From Oscillibacter sp. ER4 (GTDB lineage Bacteria; Bacillota; Clostridia; Oscillospirales; Oscillospiraceae), in NCBI RefSeq assembly GCF_000765235.1, contig NZ_JPJG01000054.1, forward strand, positions 1 to 52,133: a stretch of 52,133 nt of DNA, in the 5' to 3' direction. Under the pieces are notes generated by a model. It saw only the letters and a list, made by a program, of their open reading frames with translations, did not search any database and had not been told where the DNA came from. The position numbers and the translations under genes were made by a program. Position 1 is the stretch's first letter, and each line of letters begins with the position of its first letter. Shown one piece after another: positions 40,695 to 49,688 of this stretch.

Positions 40695-41252
40695 ATGAGA
40701 GTCATCACAGGCTCGGCGCGCGGACGGCGGCTGGGCGATCTCAAGGGCATGGAGACCCGCCCGACGACCGACAAGGTCAAGGAAAGCATTTTTAATTGTA
40801 TCCAGTTCGACGTGGAGGATGCGCGCGTGCTCGATCTTTTTGCGGGCACGGGGCAGCTCGGCATCGAGGCGCTCTCGCGTGGGGCAAAAAGCGCGCTTTT
40901 TGTTGACAAGCGTGCAGACGCGGTCAAGCTCGTGCGCGAAAATCTCGCGCTGTGCCATCTGGAAGAAAACGCGCAGGTCATCTGCGGTGATTCACTCGCC
41001 GCGCTCGGCACGCAGAGCGGGAGGTTCGACATCATCTTCCTCGATCCGCCGTACGAAAGCGGACTTTTGGAGCAGGCGATGGAAAAGATCGCGCAGTTTG
41101 ACATTTTATCACCCCATGGTATAATGGTCGCGGAAAGTCCGCAGAACCAGACGCTTCCCGAGCTTCCCGCGCCGTACGGACTGTATCGCGAGTACCGCTA
41201 CGGCAAGATCAAGGTGAGCATCTATCACCGCGCGGTGGAGGAAGAGGCATGA
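40695..41252 (+). CDS. rsmD: 16S rRNA (guanine966-N2)-methyltransferase RsmD
   Basis: A 185-aa methyltransferase: RVITGSARGRRL at the start, RPTTDKVKESIFN, motif I VLDLFAGTGQLGIEALSRGA, and the N6/N2 methylase motif FLDPPYESG. Methylates 16S rRNA during 30S assembly. GGAGGG precedes the ATG. Its stop overlaps the coaD start. Confidence 0.96.
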   Translation: MRVITGSARGRRLGDLKGMETRPTTDKVKESIFNCIQFDVEDARVLDLFAGTGQLGIEALSRGAKSALFVDKRADAVKLVRENLALCHLEENAQVICGDSLAALGTQSGRFDIIFLDPPYESGLLEQAMEKIAQFDILSPHGIMVAESPQNQTLPELPAPYGLYREYRYGKIKVSIYHRAVEEEA

Positions 41253-41746
41253 GAATCGCAGTGTTTCCCGGCTCGTTCGACCCTGTGACGATCGGGCATC
41301 AGGACATTATCGCGCGCACGTCAAAGCTCTTTGACCGCGTGTACGTGTCTATCGTGCCGAACGGGACGAAGACGCACCCGATGTTCACCGACGAGCAGAA
41401 GCTCGCGCTCATGCGCGCGAGCGTCGAGGAGTTCCCCAATGTGGAAGCTGAGCTCGGCGGCGGACTTCTGACCGACTACGCGCTGCGTAAAAATGCGCAG
41501 TTTCTCGTGCGCGGTGTGCGCAACAGCGTGGATTTTGACGCCGAGCAGCAGCTCTCGCTCATCTATCGCGACGTGTCGGACGGCGCGCTCGAAACGGTGC
41601 TGCTGATCGCGGAACCGAAGTATCAGCACATCAGTTCCACGATGGTGCGCGAGATGATCAAATACGGACAAGACCTTGAAAAATATATGCCGCTGCGCGC
41701 GGCGGAGCTTGTGAAAGGATGGAGAGAAGACCATGGCGAACAATGA
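41249..41746 (+). CDS. coaD: Phosphopantetheine adenylyltransferase
   Basis: A 165-aa enzyme of CoA synthesis. Nucleotidyltransferase motif PGSFDPVTIGHQDII, then FLVRGVRNSVDFDAEQQLSL, and the C-terminal YQHISSTMVREMIKYG. It overlaps rsmD by ATGA, the usual rsmD-coaD pair. Confidence 0.97.
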   Translation: MRIAVFPGSFDPVTIGHQDIIARTSKLFDRVYVSIVPNGTKTHPMFTDEQKLALMRASVEEFPNVEAELGGGLLTDYALRKNAQFLVRGVRNSVDFDAEQQLSLIYRDVSDGALETVLLIAEPKYQHISSTMVREMIKYGQDLEKYMPLRAAELVKGWREDHGEQ

Positions 41747-42257
41747 TGTGCAGCATCTTTTGGATATGCTTTACGAGATGATCGACGGCGCGAAGAACGC
41801 GCCGCTGACGAGCGACAAGTGCATTCTGAACCGCGACGAGGCGCTCGACCTGCTCGACGAGATTCGCGCCCAGCTCCCGGTGGAGCTTTCCCGCGCGCAG
41901 GAGCTCATCCGCGCAAAGGAGGACTATGTCAAGGCCGCCAAGCGCGACGTCGAGCGCATGATGCAGCAGGCCGAGCAGGACGCGAAGAACAAGGTCTCCG
42001 AGACCGAGGTGCTCGGTATCGCCCGCGAAAAGAGCCACGAGATCATCAAAAAGGCCGAGGACCGCTCGCGCGAAATGTACCGCGTGGCCAACGAGTACAC
42101 CGAGGATGCGCTGCGCCGCACCGAGGAGGCCATCCAGATGGCGCTCGAGGAGGTCAAGCAGTCCCGCGTGCGCTTCCGCGCCGCCTCTGCCGAGCAGATG
42201 CAGAAGCGCCGCGAGGAGCTGGCACAGTCAGCTGAAAAGCAGACGCAGAACGGATAA
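41733..42257 (+). CDS. Coiled-coil protein of unknown function downstream of coaD
   Basis: A 174-aa protein that overlaps the coaD 3' end by 14 nt. The start is globular (VQHLLDMLYEMIDGAKNAPL, LNRDEALDLLDEIRAQLP), then a charged coiled coil runs from about 60 to the end (AKRDVERMMQQAEQDAKNKV). Such proteins are often labelled ATPase or DivIVA-like but there is no firm motif. It is conserved in this position in related Clostridia as far as I recall. Confidence 0.82.
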   Translation: MANNDVQHLLDMLYEMIDGAKNAPLTSDKCILNRDEALDLLDEIRAQLPVELSRAQELIRAKEDYVKAAKRDVERMMQQAEQDAKNKVSETEVLGIAREKSHEIIKKAEDRSREMYRVANEYTEDALRRTEEAIQMALEEVKQSRVRFRAASAEQMQKRREELAQSAEKQTQNG

Positions 42258-42325
42258 AATTTTGTCAAAAGTGACAAAAACCGACATGATCGGTAGACAT
42301 AATCTATATTTGGGCATAGCATAAA

Positions 42326-42360
42326 GGGCCGCCACAAGATATTGTGGCGGCCCTTTTTTA
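42326..42360 (+). terminator. Terminator of the rsmD-coaD operon
   Basis: GGGCCGCCACAA, loop GATA, TTGTGGCGGCCC, then seven T. The interval to 42655 holds only this and the mraZ promoter region. Confidence 0.92.
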
Positions 42361-42462
42361 ACCAAAACCAAAGTAGAACATGCGTTTTAAAAATACGGTG
42401 CACTGGCCGAATTTTCACAGGAAAAAGCGGTAAAAGGCTTGAAATCTCAGGGAAATTTCTGC

Positions 42463-42515
42463 TTGCATTTTTTATGTGAATCTCGTATACTCAAAACAAA
42501 GGTGGGGGAAAGTGG
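42463..42515 (+). promoter_or_regulatory. mraZ promoter with MraZ-box repeats
   Basis: TTGCAT (42463-42468), 17 bp, TATACT (42486-42491). Just downstream GTGGG (42502) and GTGG (42512) repeat at 10-bp spacing, the pattern bound by MraZ, which suggests autoregulation of the division cluster. Confidence 0.65.
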
Positions 42516-42655
42516 TGTATCATACCATGAAAATGGCTTACTTTCCCACATAAGCATCAGATCGGACGCGGTACGGCTTTTTCCAAAATGAAGAAAAGGC
42601 CGCGCTTTCGTGCCCTCTGTATGCGAAAATGCACAGAAAAAGGGGGTCAGCCGCC

Positions 42656-43072
42656 GTGACGGGTCAGTATCAGCACACGATCGACGCCAAGGGGCGGCTC
42701 TTTATCCCCGCGAAGCTGCGCGAGGAGCTCGGCGACACGTTTTATGTCACCATGGGCATGGACTCCTGCCTGAGCATCTATTCCGACGCCTCCTGGGCGC
42801 GCTTCACCGAAAAGTTTGAAAGCCTGCCTTACACGAAGACCAAGGCCATGCGCCCGCTCTTCGCCAACGCCGCCAAGTGCGAGCCCGACGCGCAGGGGCG
42901 CATCGTGCTGCCGCAGAAGCTCAGAGCCTACGCCCACCTTGAAAAAGACGTGGTCGTGATCGGTGTTTCGAACCGCGCCGAGATCTGGAATGCGGAGAAG
43001 TGGGCAGAGATCGAGGCCGAGGAGCTCAATCCCGAGAATCTGGCCGCCGTGATGGAAGAGCTGGGATTCTGA
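42656..43072 (+). CDS. mraZ: MraZ transcriptional regulator
   Basis: A 138-aa protein with two SpoVT/AbrB-like units (YQHTIDAKGRLFIPAKLREELG; CEPDAQGRIVLPQKLRAYAHL). GTG start after GGGGG. First gene of the division and cell-wall cluster; binds the repeats in its own promoter. Confidence 0.95.
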   Translation: MTGQYQHTIDAKGRLFIPAKLREELGDTFYVTMGMDSCLSIYSDASWARFTEKFESLPYTKTKAMRPLFANAAKCEPDAQGRIVLPQKLRAYAHLEKDVVVIGVSNRAEIWNAEKWAEIEAEELNPENLAAVMEELGF

Positions 43073-43073
43073 T

Positions 43074-44012
43074 ATGGAAGAGAACTACGGCCATAAGCCG
43101 GTACTGCTGCACGAGTGCCTCGGCGCGCTCGCCATCAAGCCCGACGGCATCTATGTGGACGGCACGCTCGGTCGCGCCGGACACTCGCTCGAGATCGTGC
43201 GCCGCCTGACGACGGGCCGTCTCATTGCGCTTGACCGTGACGAGACCGCGATCGAAGCGGCAAACCGCCGCCTCGGCGATTATTTGGACAAGGTCACGCT
43301 CGTCCACAGCAATTTCAGCGCGCTCGACGCTGTGCTGCACGAGCTGGGCGTCCACGGCGTGGACGGGATGCTTTTTGACCTCGGTGTTTCCTCCCCGCAG
43401 CTCGACGAAGCGCAGCGCGGGTTTTCCTACAAGCAGGACGCGCCGCTCGATATGCGCATGGACGAATCCGCCGCACTGACCGCGCGCGAGGTCATGAATA
43501 CCTATTCTTATGAAGAGCTGCGCCGCATCCTCTTTGAATACGGCGAGGAGCGCTATGCGCCCGCCATCGCGAAGAGGATTTGCCAGCACCGCGAGCAAAA
43601 GCCCATCGAAACGACGCTTGAGCTCGCCGATATCATCCGTTCGGCCATGCCCGCGAGCGCGCTGCGCGAAAAGCAGCACCCTGCCAAGCGTAGCTTTCAG
43701 GCCATCCGCATTGCCGTGAACGACGAGCTGGGCGAGCTTCCGCCGATGCTCGACGCGGCGGAGAAAAATCTGAAACCGGGCGGACGGCTCGCGGTCATCA
43801 CGTTCCACTCGCTCGAAGACCGCATCGTCAAGAAGAAGTTACAGGAGCTTGCACAGGGCTGCATCTGCCCGCCAGAATTTCCGGTGTGCGTGTGCGGACG
43901 AAAGCCAAAGGTCAAGCTCATCACAAGAAAGCCCATCGTTTCGGGCGAAGAAGAACTCGCAGAGAATCCCCGTGCCCGCAGCGCCAAGCTGCGCGTCGCG
44001 GAAAAGTGCTGA
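43074..44012 (+). CDS. rsmH: 16S rRNA (cytosine1402-N4)-methyltransferase RsmH
   Basis: A 312-aa enzyme: HKPVLLHECLGAL, GTLGRAGHSLEIVRRL (motif I), DGMLFDLGVSSPQLDEAQRGF, PAKRSFQAIRIAVNDELGEL, and a Cys-containing loop near the C-terminus (GCICPPEFPVCVCG). It begins one base after mraZ ends. Confidence 0.97.
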   Translation: MEENYGHKPVLLHECLGALAIKPDGIYVDGTLGRAGHSLEIVRRLTTGRLIALDRDETAIEAANRRLGDYLDKVTLVHSNFSALDAVLHELGVHGVDGMLFDLGVSSPQLDEAQRGFSYKQDAPLDMRMDESAALTAREVMNTYSYEELRRILFEYGEERYAPAIAKRICQHREQKPIETTLELADIIRSAMPASALREKQHPAKRSFQAIRIAVNDELGELPPMLDAAEKNLKPGGRLAVITFHSLEDRIVKKKLQELAQGCICPPEFPVCVCGRKPKVKLITRKPIVSGEEELAENPRARSAKLRVAEKC

Positions 44013-44048
44013 CAACAGCCGAAAATACGCAAAAGAAAGGAGATCGCC

Positions 44049-44633
44049 ATGGCCAGCCGCAGAGAGCAGAACATGAAATACCGCCGCTACAGCGGACGAG
44101 TCAATGGCAATCTCGCTTACGATCCCGCCTACGAAGAGCGCCAGCGCAGGCTGCGCCGCGAGCGTGAATACGAGCGTGAGCACGAGCGTCAGCGCGAGGA
44201 ATTCATGCGTCCCCCGCAGCGGAAGGTGCAGAAAAAGGCTGCGCCCGTCCGCCGTCAACGCGAAAAGGTCTCGCTCGGCACGCTGTGCGGCTTTATGGCG
44301 CTGGCCGCAATGGTCGCGCTGATGATCATGTGCCGCGCACAGCTGACGGAAATATCCGCGCAGGTCGTCTCCGTGCAGAAGGAAATCTCCGCGCTCGAAG
44401 ACGAGCATGTCGCGCTGCTCACGCGCTACGAAAAAACCTTTGACCTCACCACCATCAAGGAGGCGGCGGCCGCGGCCGGTATGGCCAAGCCCAGCGCCTC
44501 GCAGGTCTACTACATCGACCTGTCGGAGCCCGACAGCGTGGTCGTCTACCAGCAGAAGAGCCAGAACGTTTTGTCGCGGGTGCTCACGTCGCTCGGCAAC
44601 GGCGTATGCGCAGTGGTGGAATATTTCAAATGA
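44049..44633 (+). CDS. FtsL-like cell division protein
   Basis: A 194-aa bitopic protein: a basic cytoplasmic tail of about 75 residues (arginine-rich, REREYEREHERQREE), one membrane helix (TLCGFMALAAMVALMIM, about 78-95), then an extracellular leucine-zipper-like coil and a C-terminal segment. Position between rsmH and the PBP gene is that of ftsL. The cytoplasmic tail is longer than in most FtsL. AAAGGAG precedes the ATG. Confidence 0.85.
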   Translation: MASRREQNMKYRRYSGRVNGNLAYDPAYEERQRRLRREREYEREHERQREEFMRPPQRKVQKKAAPVRRQREKVSLGTLCGFMALAAMVALMIMCRAQLTEISAQVVSVQKEISALEDEHVALLTRYEKTFDLTTIKEAAAAAGMAKPSASQVYYIDLSEPDSVVVYQQKSQNVLSRVLTSLGNGVCAVVEYFK

Positions 44634-44701
44634 GCGAAGCTATACATAAGGAGTAAGGAGCTTCCTTACTCCTTTTCCATCTTTAAGGAGGATGAACGAC
44701 T

Positions 44702-46942
44702 GTGGCACCACGCCCCCAGAACCAGAAAAGACGGCCCGAATCCGCGCGCCGCGCAAACCGCATCATTCAGACAAGAACGCTGCTGCTTCTGGGCGTGTTC
44801 GGCGTGCTGACGTTTGTGCTGCTCTTCACCCAACTCTATCACTGGCAGATCACCGAGCATGACGAGCTCCAGTCCGTCGCTGTGCGCCAGCAAACGCTGC
44901 GCACCACGGTGGAGGCGAGCCGCGGCACGATCTACGATCGAAACGGCACGATCCTCGCGATGTCCGCCTCGGCGGAGGATATTTTCATCTCTCCGAAGGA
45001 GATCATCGAAAACGATCAGGATCAAAACCTGATCGCCAACGGCCTTGCTGAAATTCTGGACCTTGACCCCGCTGGCATTCTCAAAAAGATGGAGAAGACG
45101 ACCTCGCAGTACGAGATTCTTGTCAAAAAGGCGGACGATGAGCTCGCCGACAGGGTGCGCGAATTCATCAATGAGAACGACCTCAAGGGCGTTTTCATTC
45201 GTCCGACGAGCAAGAGGACCTATCCCAAGGGGACGCTCGCCTCACAGGTCATCGGCTTTGCCAATGAAAACGGCGGCGCGATGGGCCTTGAGGCGGCGTA
45301 CAACGACGAGCTGACCGGTGAGAACGGTATGGTCGTCACCGCGCGCGACCGCGACGGCCGCTCCGTGCTCTACCAGTACGACCAGTATTTCGACGCGGAA
45401 AACGGCTGCGACCTGCACACGACGCTCGACACGACCATCCAGTATTACCTTGAGAAAGGTGTGCAGGAGCTCGAGGCGCGCTTCGGCACTGGCAAGGGCG
45501 CCGAGGGCATCGTCATGGATGTCAACACCGGCGCGGTGCTGGCGATGGCGTCGCTGCCGACCTACGACTTGAATTCCCCCGGCACGGTCTACAACGACTT
45601 TCTGACCTCTGGCATGACGGAGGAGCAGGTCCTCGAAAACATGAGTGACCTTCTCAACAAGCAGTGGCGCAGCAAGGCCATCAACGACACCTACGAGCCG
45701 GGCTCCACGTTCAAAACACTGACGCTCGCGATGGCGCTTGAGGAAAACGTTGTCGACCTGAACACGGGCTTCTATTGCAGCGGCAGCGTAAAGATCGAGG
45801 GCGAGACCATCAACTGCTCCAAGCGCGCGCCCGGTCACGGCCAGCAAAACCTGACGCAGGCGTTCGCCAACTCCTGCAACCCCGCGTTCATCAACATTGG
45901 CCTTCGCATCGGCAACGACAAGTTTTACCAGTACATGCTGGACTTTGGCCTGACGGAGAAGACCGGCGTCGACACCACGGGCGAGGCCAGCGGCTTCGTC
46001 AACAGCGAAATTAAATATTCGACGCTGGCGCTGGCGTGCTACGCCTTCGGCCAGAACTTCAACGTCACGCCTATCGCACTGCTGGCGGCGCAGTGCGCCT
46101 GCGTCAACGGCGGCTACCTCTACACGCCCTATCTTGTCGAAGAGATTACCGACCAGGACGGCAACGTCGTCTCCAAGCACGACTCCACGCCCATCCGTCA
46201 GGTCGTCTCCGAGGAGACGTCCGCGCTTGTGCGCGACATCATGGAGTATGAGGTCACAAGCGGCACGGGCAAGAACGGTCAGGTCGCGGGCTACCGCATC
46301 GGCGGCAAGACCGGCACGGCCGATAAGGTCGGCGGCGGCGTCATCGTCTCGTTCGTGTGCTTCGCCCCCGCGGATGACCCGCAGGTGATGATGCTCCTGA
46401 CGCTCGACGAGCCGAGCAAGTGGACCGGTACCTACGTTTCCGGCGGTAACATGGTCGCCCCCGTGGCGAGTTCCGTCATGGGCGAGATCCTGCCGTATCT
46501 CGGCATTGAGCCGAGCTACACCGCTGAAGAGCTCGTCGGCGCGGATAAGACTGTGCCGAACGTCGTCGGCCTCAGCAAGGACGCGGCGGCCGAGCGCCTG
46601 AGCGCGAACGGCTTCAGCTTCCGCACCGTCGGCAGCGGCGATACCGTCACCGACCAGACGCCCGCAGGCGGCGCGATCGTACCGAACAGCGCGGAGATCA
46701 TCCTCTACCTCGGCGCGGAGAAGTCGACTGACAAGTGCATCGTCCCGAACGTCGTGGGCGACAGCGCCGCGACCGCGAACCAGAAGATCGTGAACGCGGG
46801 GCTCATCATGGGCGTTTCCGGCGCGACGAACGCAAGCTCGTCCACGGTGCGCGCCATCTCGCAGAGCATCGCCGCGGGCACGGAGGTCGAGGCCGGTACG
46901 GTCGTGCGCGTCCAGTTCAGCGACAGCTCGGTGCGCGACTAA
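44702..46942 (+). CDS. Class B penicillin-binding protein with PASTA domains (FtsI/SpoVD type)
   Basis: A 746-aa protein, GTG start with AAGGAGG upstream. Membrane anchor at about 24-45, dimerisation domain at 60-240, transpeptidase with the catalytic Ser335 in STFK, SCN (391) and KTGT (536), then two PASTA units near 615-745 (VPNVVGLSKDAAAERLSANG; VPNVVGDSAATANQKIVNAG). It cross-links septal or spore peptidoglycan with the SEDS protein at 49689. The PASTA tail favours the SpoVD/PBP2x type. Confidence 0.94.
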   Translation: MAPRPQNQKRRPESARRANRIIQTRTLLLLGVFGVLTFVLLFTQLYHWQITEHDELQSVAVRQQTLRTTVEASRGTIYDRNGTILAMSASAEDIFISPKEIIENDQDQNLIANGLAEILDLDPAGILKKMEKTTSQYEILVKKADDELADRVREFINENDLKGVFIRPTSKRTYPKGTLASQVIGFANENGGAMGLEAAYNDELTGENGMVVTARDRDGRSVLYQYDQYFDAENGCDLHTTLDTTIQYYLEKGVQELEARFGTGKGAEGIVMDVNTGAVLAMASLPTYDLNSPGTVYNDFLTSGMTEEQVLENMSDLLNKQWRSKAINDTYEPGSTFKTLTLAMALEENVVDLNTGFYCSGSVKIEGETINCSKRAPGHGQQNLTQAFANSCNPAFINIGLRIGNDKFYQYMLDFGLTEKTGVDTTGEASGFVNSEIKYSTLALACYAFGQNFNVTPIALLAAQCACVNGGYLYTPYLVEEITDQDGNVVSKHDSTPIRQVVSEETSALVRDIMEYEVTSGTGKNGQVAGYRIGGKTGTADKVGGGVIVSFVCFAPADDPQVMMLLTLDEPSKWTGTYVSGGNMVAPVASSVMGEILPYLGIEPSYTAEELVGADKTVPNVVGLSKDAAAERLSANGFSFRTVGSGDTVTDQTPAGGAIVPNSAEIILYLGAEKSTDKCIVPNVVGDSAATANQKIVNAGLIMGVSGATNASSSTVRAISQSIAAGTEVEAGTVVRVQFSDSSVRD

Positions 46943-46978
46943 AGACAGCAAGACCCAATTCCGAAAGGAATTTTTCAA

Positions 46979-48529
46979 ACGCAGTTATCTGAGCTTATTT
47001 CCGCATTAGAAGACAAAACGGTGCATGCGCCGCCTGACCTGATAGTCAGAGGCCTTGCGCTCGATTCCCGCAAGGTAGAAGAGGGATTCCTCTTCTTTGC
47101 CCTGCCGGGGGAGAAGGAGGACGGCGGCGAGTTTATCGCCGAAGCCAAAGCGCGCGGCGCGGCCTGCGCCGTGTGCGAGCATCCACCGGAGACGGAAATT
47201 CCCTATATCTTAGTGCCGGATGCGCACAAAGCGCTTGCGCTTTGCGCGGCGGTATGGTATGGTACTCCGGCGGGAAAACTCACCGTGGTCGGCGTGACCG
47301 GCACAAACGGCAAAACGACCACGACGTATCTCATCAAACAGCTTTTGGAGCGCACGAAGGGCGCAAAGGTCGGCCTGATCGGCACGAATCAGAATTTGAT
47401 CAGTGACAAGACCATCCCGACCGACCGCACAACGCCCGACGCGCTGACCGTGCAGCGCCTGCTCGCCCAGATGGTCGATGCGGGCTGCACCTATGCCGTG
47501 ATGGAGGTCTCGTCCCACGCGCTGATGCAGAGCAGGGTAGAAGGAATCCGATTCCGCGTCGGTGTTTTCACGAACCTGACGCAGGATCATCTTGACTACC
47601 ACGGCACGATGGAGGCCTACTGCGACGCGAAGTCGAGGCTTTTCGACCAGTGTGACATCGCCTGCGTTAACGGTGACGATGCGTGGACGGAGCGCTTGCT
47701 CGCCCGCTTTACGAGCGAGCGGATCACATTCGGGCAGGGCATGACGAATGACCTTGTCGGCTGGCGTGCCCGCTACGAAAACGACTGTGTGCGCTTTACC
47801 GCCTGCACCGACTTCGACCACGAGGAGACGAAAATCGGCATCCCCGGCGGCTTTTCGCTCTATAACGCGCTCGCGGCGCTCTGCGCCGTGCAGGCGCTCG
47901 GCGTGCCGCTTTCCGACGCGGCAAAAGCGCTGACGGAATGTGTCGGCGTTAAGGGGCGGTGCGAGGTCGTACCGCTTGATGCACCGTTCACCGTCATCAT
48001 TGACTATGCGCACACGCCCGACGGGCTCAAAAATATTCTCTCTACGGTCTGCGGCTTTGCTGACGGGCGCGTCATCGCGCTCTTTGGCTGCGGGGGAGAC
48101 CGCGACAGGACAAAGCGACCCCGCATGGGCCGCATCGCCGCGGCGCTCTCGGACTTCGTTGTCCTCACGAGTGACAATCCCCGCACCGAAGACCCTTACA
48201 CCATCCTGCGCGATGTGCTCCCCGCCATTTTGGAGAGCAGAACGCCGTTCGCCGTCATCGAGAACCGGCGCGAGGCCATCGGCTTTGCTCTGCGCGAGGC
48301 GAAAGCGCGCGACGTCGTCGTCCTCTGCGGCAAGGGGCACGAGACCTATCAGGAGATCGGAACGATAAAATACCACCTCGACGAGAGGGAGGTCGTGCGC
48401 GAGAGGTTCGCGCAAGTACAAAGGAAGGACGCCGCCGACGCGGCGAAGGAAAACGAACATGAAGATCATCATTGCCTGCATACTGAGCTTCGCGGTCTCC
48501 GCGATCACGGGAAAATTTCTGGTCCCTGA
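46979..48529 (+). CDS. murE: UDP-MurNAc-tripeptide synthetase (MurE, DAP-type)
   Basis: Adds meso-diaminopimelate to UDP-MurNAc-L-Ala-D-Glu. ATP loop VVGVTGTNGKTTTT, HLDYHGTMEAY, the DAP-specific DNPR motif in LTSDNPRTEDP, and CGKGHETYQE. The N-terminal sequence QLSELISALEDKT expected for MurE is present, but the codon in start position is ACG (46979), 9 nt after AAAGGA; no ATG, GTG or TTG occurs in frame between the previous stop and GTG 47018. The C-terminus runs 71 nt into mraY, giving an atypical His-rich tail. Start and end therefore both need care. Confidence 0.88.
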   Translation, partial: TQLSELISALEDKTVHAPPDLIVRGLALDSRKVEEGFLFFALPGEKEDGGEFIAEAKARGAACAVCEHPPETEIPYILVPDAHKALALCAAVWYGTPAGKLTVVGVTGTNGKTTTTYLIKQLLERTKGAKVGLIGTNQNLISDKTIPTDRTTPDALTVQRLLAQMVDAGCTYAVMEVSSHALMQSRVEGIRFRVGVFTNLTQDHLDYHGTMEAYCDAKSRLFDQCDIACVNGDDAWTERLLARFTSERITFGQGMTNDLVGWRARYENDCVRFTACTDFDHEETKIGIPGGFSLYNALAALCAVQALGVPLSDAAKALTECVGVKGRCEVVPLDAPFTVIIDYAHTPDGLKNILSTVCGFADGRVIALFGCGGDRDRTKRPRMGRIAAALSDFVVLTSDNPRTEDPYTILRDVLPAILESRTPFAVIENRREAIGFALREAKARDVVVLCGKGHETYQEIGTIKYHLDEREVVRERFAQVQRKDAADAAKENEHEDHHCLHTELRGLRDHGKISGP

Positions 48530-49448
48530 GCTGAGAAAGCTCAAGGCCGGACAGAGCATCCGCGAGGACGGCCCCACCTGGCACGCCGGAAAGGCCGGCA
48601 CGCCGACAATGGGCGGCTTAATGTTCATCCTCGGCATCTTCGTCTCTATCCTGATCTGCGGCTGGAAGGGCATGATGGCGGGGAACTTTGAGCACCTCTA
48701 CATCTTCTTTTTTGCGCTGATCTTCGGCGGCATCGGCTTTTTAGACGACTTTGAAAAGGTGAAGCACAAGCAGAACCTCGGCCTTACGGCCATCCAGAAG
48801 TTCCTGCTCCAGCTCGCCGCGGCGGTCGCGTTCCTCTGCCTGATGCGATTTGAGGGTATGCTGACGCCGAACCTCTACGTGCCGTTTTTCAACACGCAGA
48901 TCGTCATGAGCTGGTGGGTGTACATGGTGTTTGCGGCGTTTGTCATCGTCGGCACGGTCAACGCCGTCAACATCACGGACGGCATCGACGGCTTGGCCGG
49001 CAGCGTGACGGTGCCGGTCGGCCTGTTTTTCACCGTGCTCGCCATCTGGTGGCAGGGCTATGAGCAGCTCGGCATTTATGCTGCGGCGCTCGTCGGGGGA
49101 ATTCTCGGCTTCCTCATCTATAATTTCCACCCCGCCAAGGTCTTCATGGGCGACACAGGCTCGCTGTTTCTCGGCGGCACGGTGGCGGCGCTGGCCTTTG
49201 CCTACGATATGCCGCTCGTGCTGATCCCCGTCGGCTTTGTCTACATCTGCGAGACGCTGTCCGACATTTTGCAGGTCATCTACTTCAAGGCGACGCACGG
49301 CAAGCGCCTTTTCAAGATGGCGCCGCTGCACCACCACTTCGAGCTCTGCGGCTGGAGCGAAGGAAAGCTCGTCGCCGTGTTCACCAGCGTGAGTGCGCTG
49401 TGCTGTCTGGCGGCGCTGTTCGGAGTACTCAACAGATTTCATTTTTGA
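48459..49448 (+). CDS. mraY: Phospho-MurNAc-pentapeptide transferase
   Basis: A 329-aa membrane enzyme making lipid I. About ten helices; catalytic motifs FLDDFEKVKHKQN, NAVNITDGIDGLAG, FHPAKVFMGDTGS and the APLHHHFELCGW loop. It overlaps the end of murE in another frame. GGCGAAGGAAAACGAAC is before the ATG. Confidence 0.97.
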   Translation: MKIIIACILSFAVSAITGKFLVPELRKLKAGQSIREDGPTWHAGKAGTPTMGGLMFILGIFVSILICGWKGMMAGNFEHLYIFFFALIFGGIGFLDDFEKVKHKQNLGLTAIQKFLLQLAAAVAFLCLMRFEGMLTPNLYVPFFNTQIVMSWWVYMVFAAFVIVGTVNAVNITDGIDGLAGSVTVPVGLFFTVLAIWWQGYEQLGIYAAALVGGILGFLIYNFHPAKVFMGDTGSLFLGGTVAALAFAYDMPLVLIPVGFVYICETLSDILQVIYFKATHGKRLFKMAPLHHHFELCGWSEGKLVAVFTSVSALCCLAALFGVLNRFHF

Positions 49449-49481
49449 GAAACGGCAAGCCGATTCTCAAAAATGAGAGGG

Positions 49482-49661
49482 GATGCGCGGCGCTCTGTGC
49501 CTCGCCGCCCTTGGCGGCTCGACACTCACTCTGCGAGAAGTATTTTTCGCCACGCACCGGTCGCGGCGAAAAATGATTAAAAATATTTCGCGCCTGCGGG
49601 CGCGAAAGCCTGCGACGCTTGGTTGCAAAATGGAGGCAAACTCGCGCAGAGCGCGAGTTTG
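49482..49661. repeat. Structured intergenic repeat, copy 2, between mraY and ftsW
   Basis: Homologous to 19761-19914 in the same orientation. Stems: ATTTTTCGCC (49542-49551) with GGCGAAAAAT (49565-49574); TTTCGCGCC (49586-49594), loop TGCG, GGCGCGAAA (49599-49607). An extra 11-bp hairpin CAAACTCGCGC/GCGCGAGTTTG (49637-49661) ends 12 nt before the ftsW ribosome binding site. It occupies the place where murD often lies. Confidence 0.7.
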
Positions 49662-49688
49662 CAATCAGTATGAAAGGGGGAAGACTGC

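Noticed and set aside
45242-46978. Minus-strand ORF of 578 codons across the PBP gene
   Set aside because: Antisense of a gene with all transpeptidase motifs; low-complexity Arg/Asp/Val/Ala composition.
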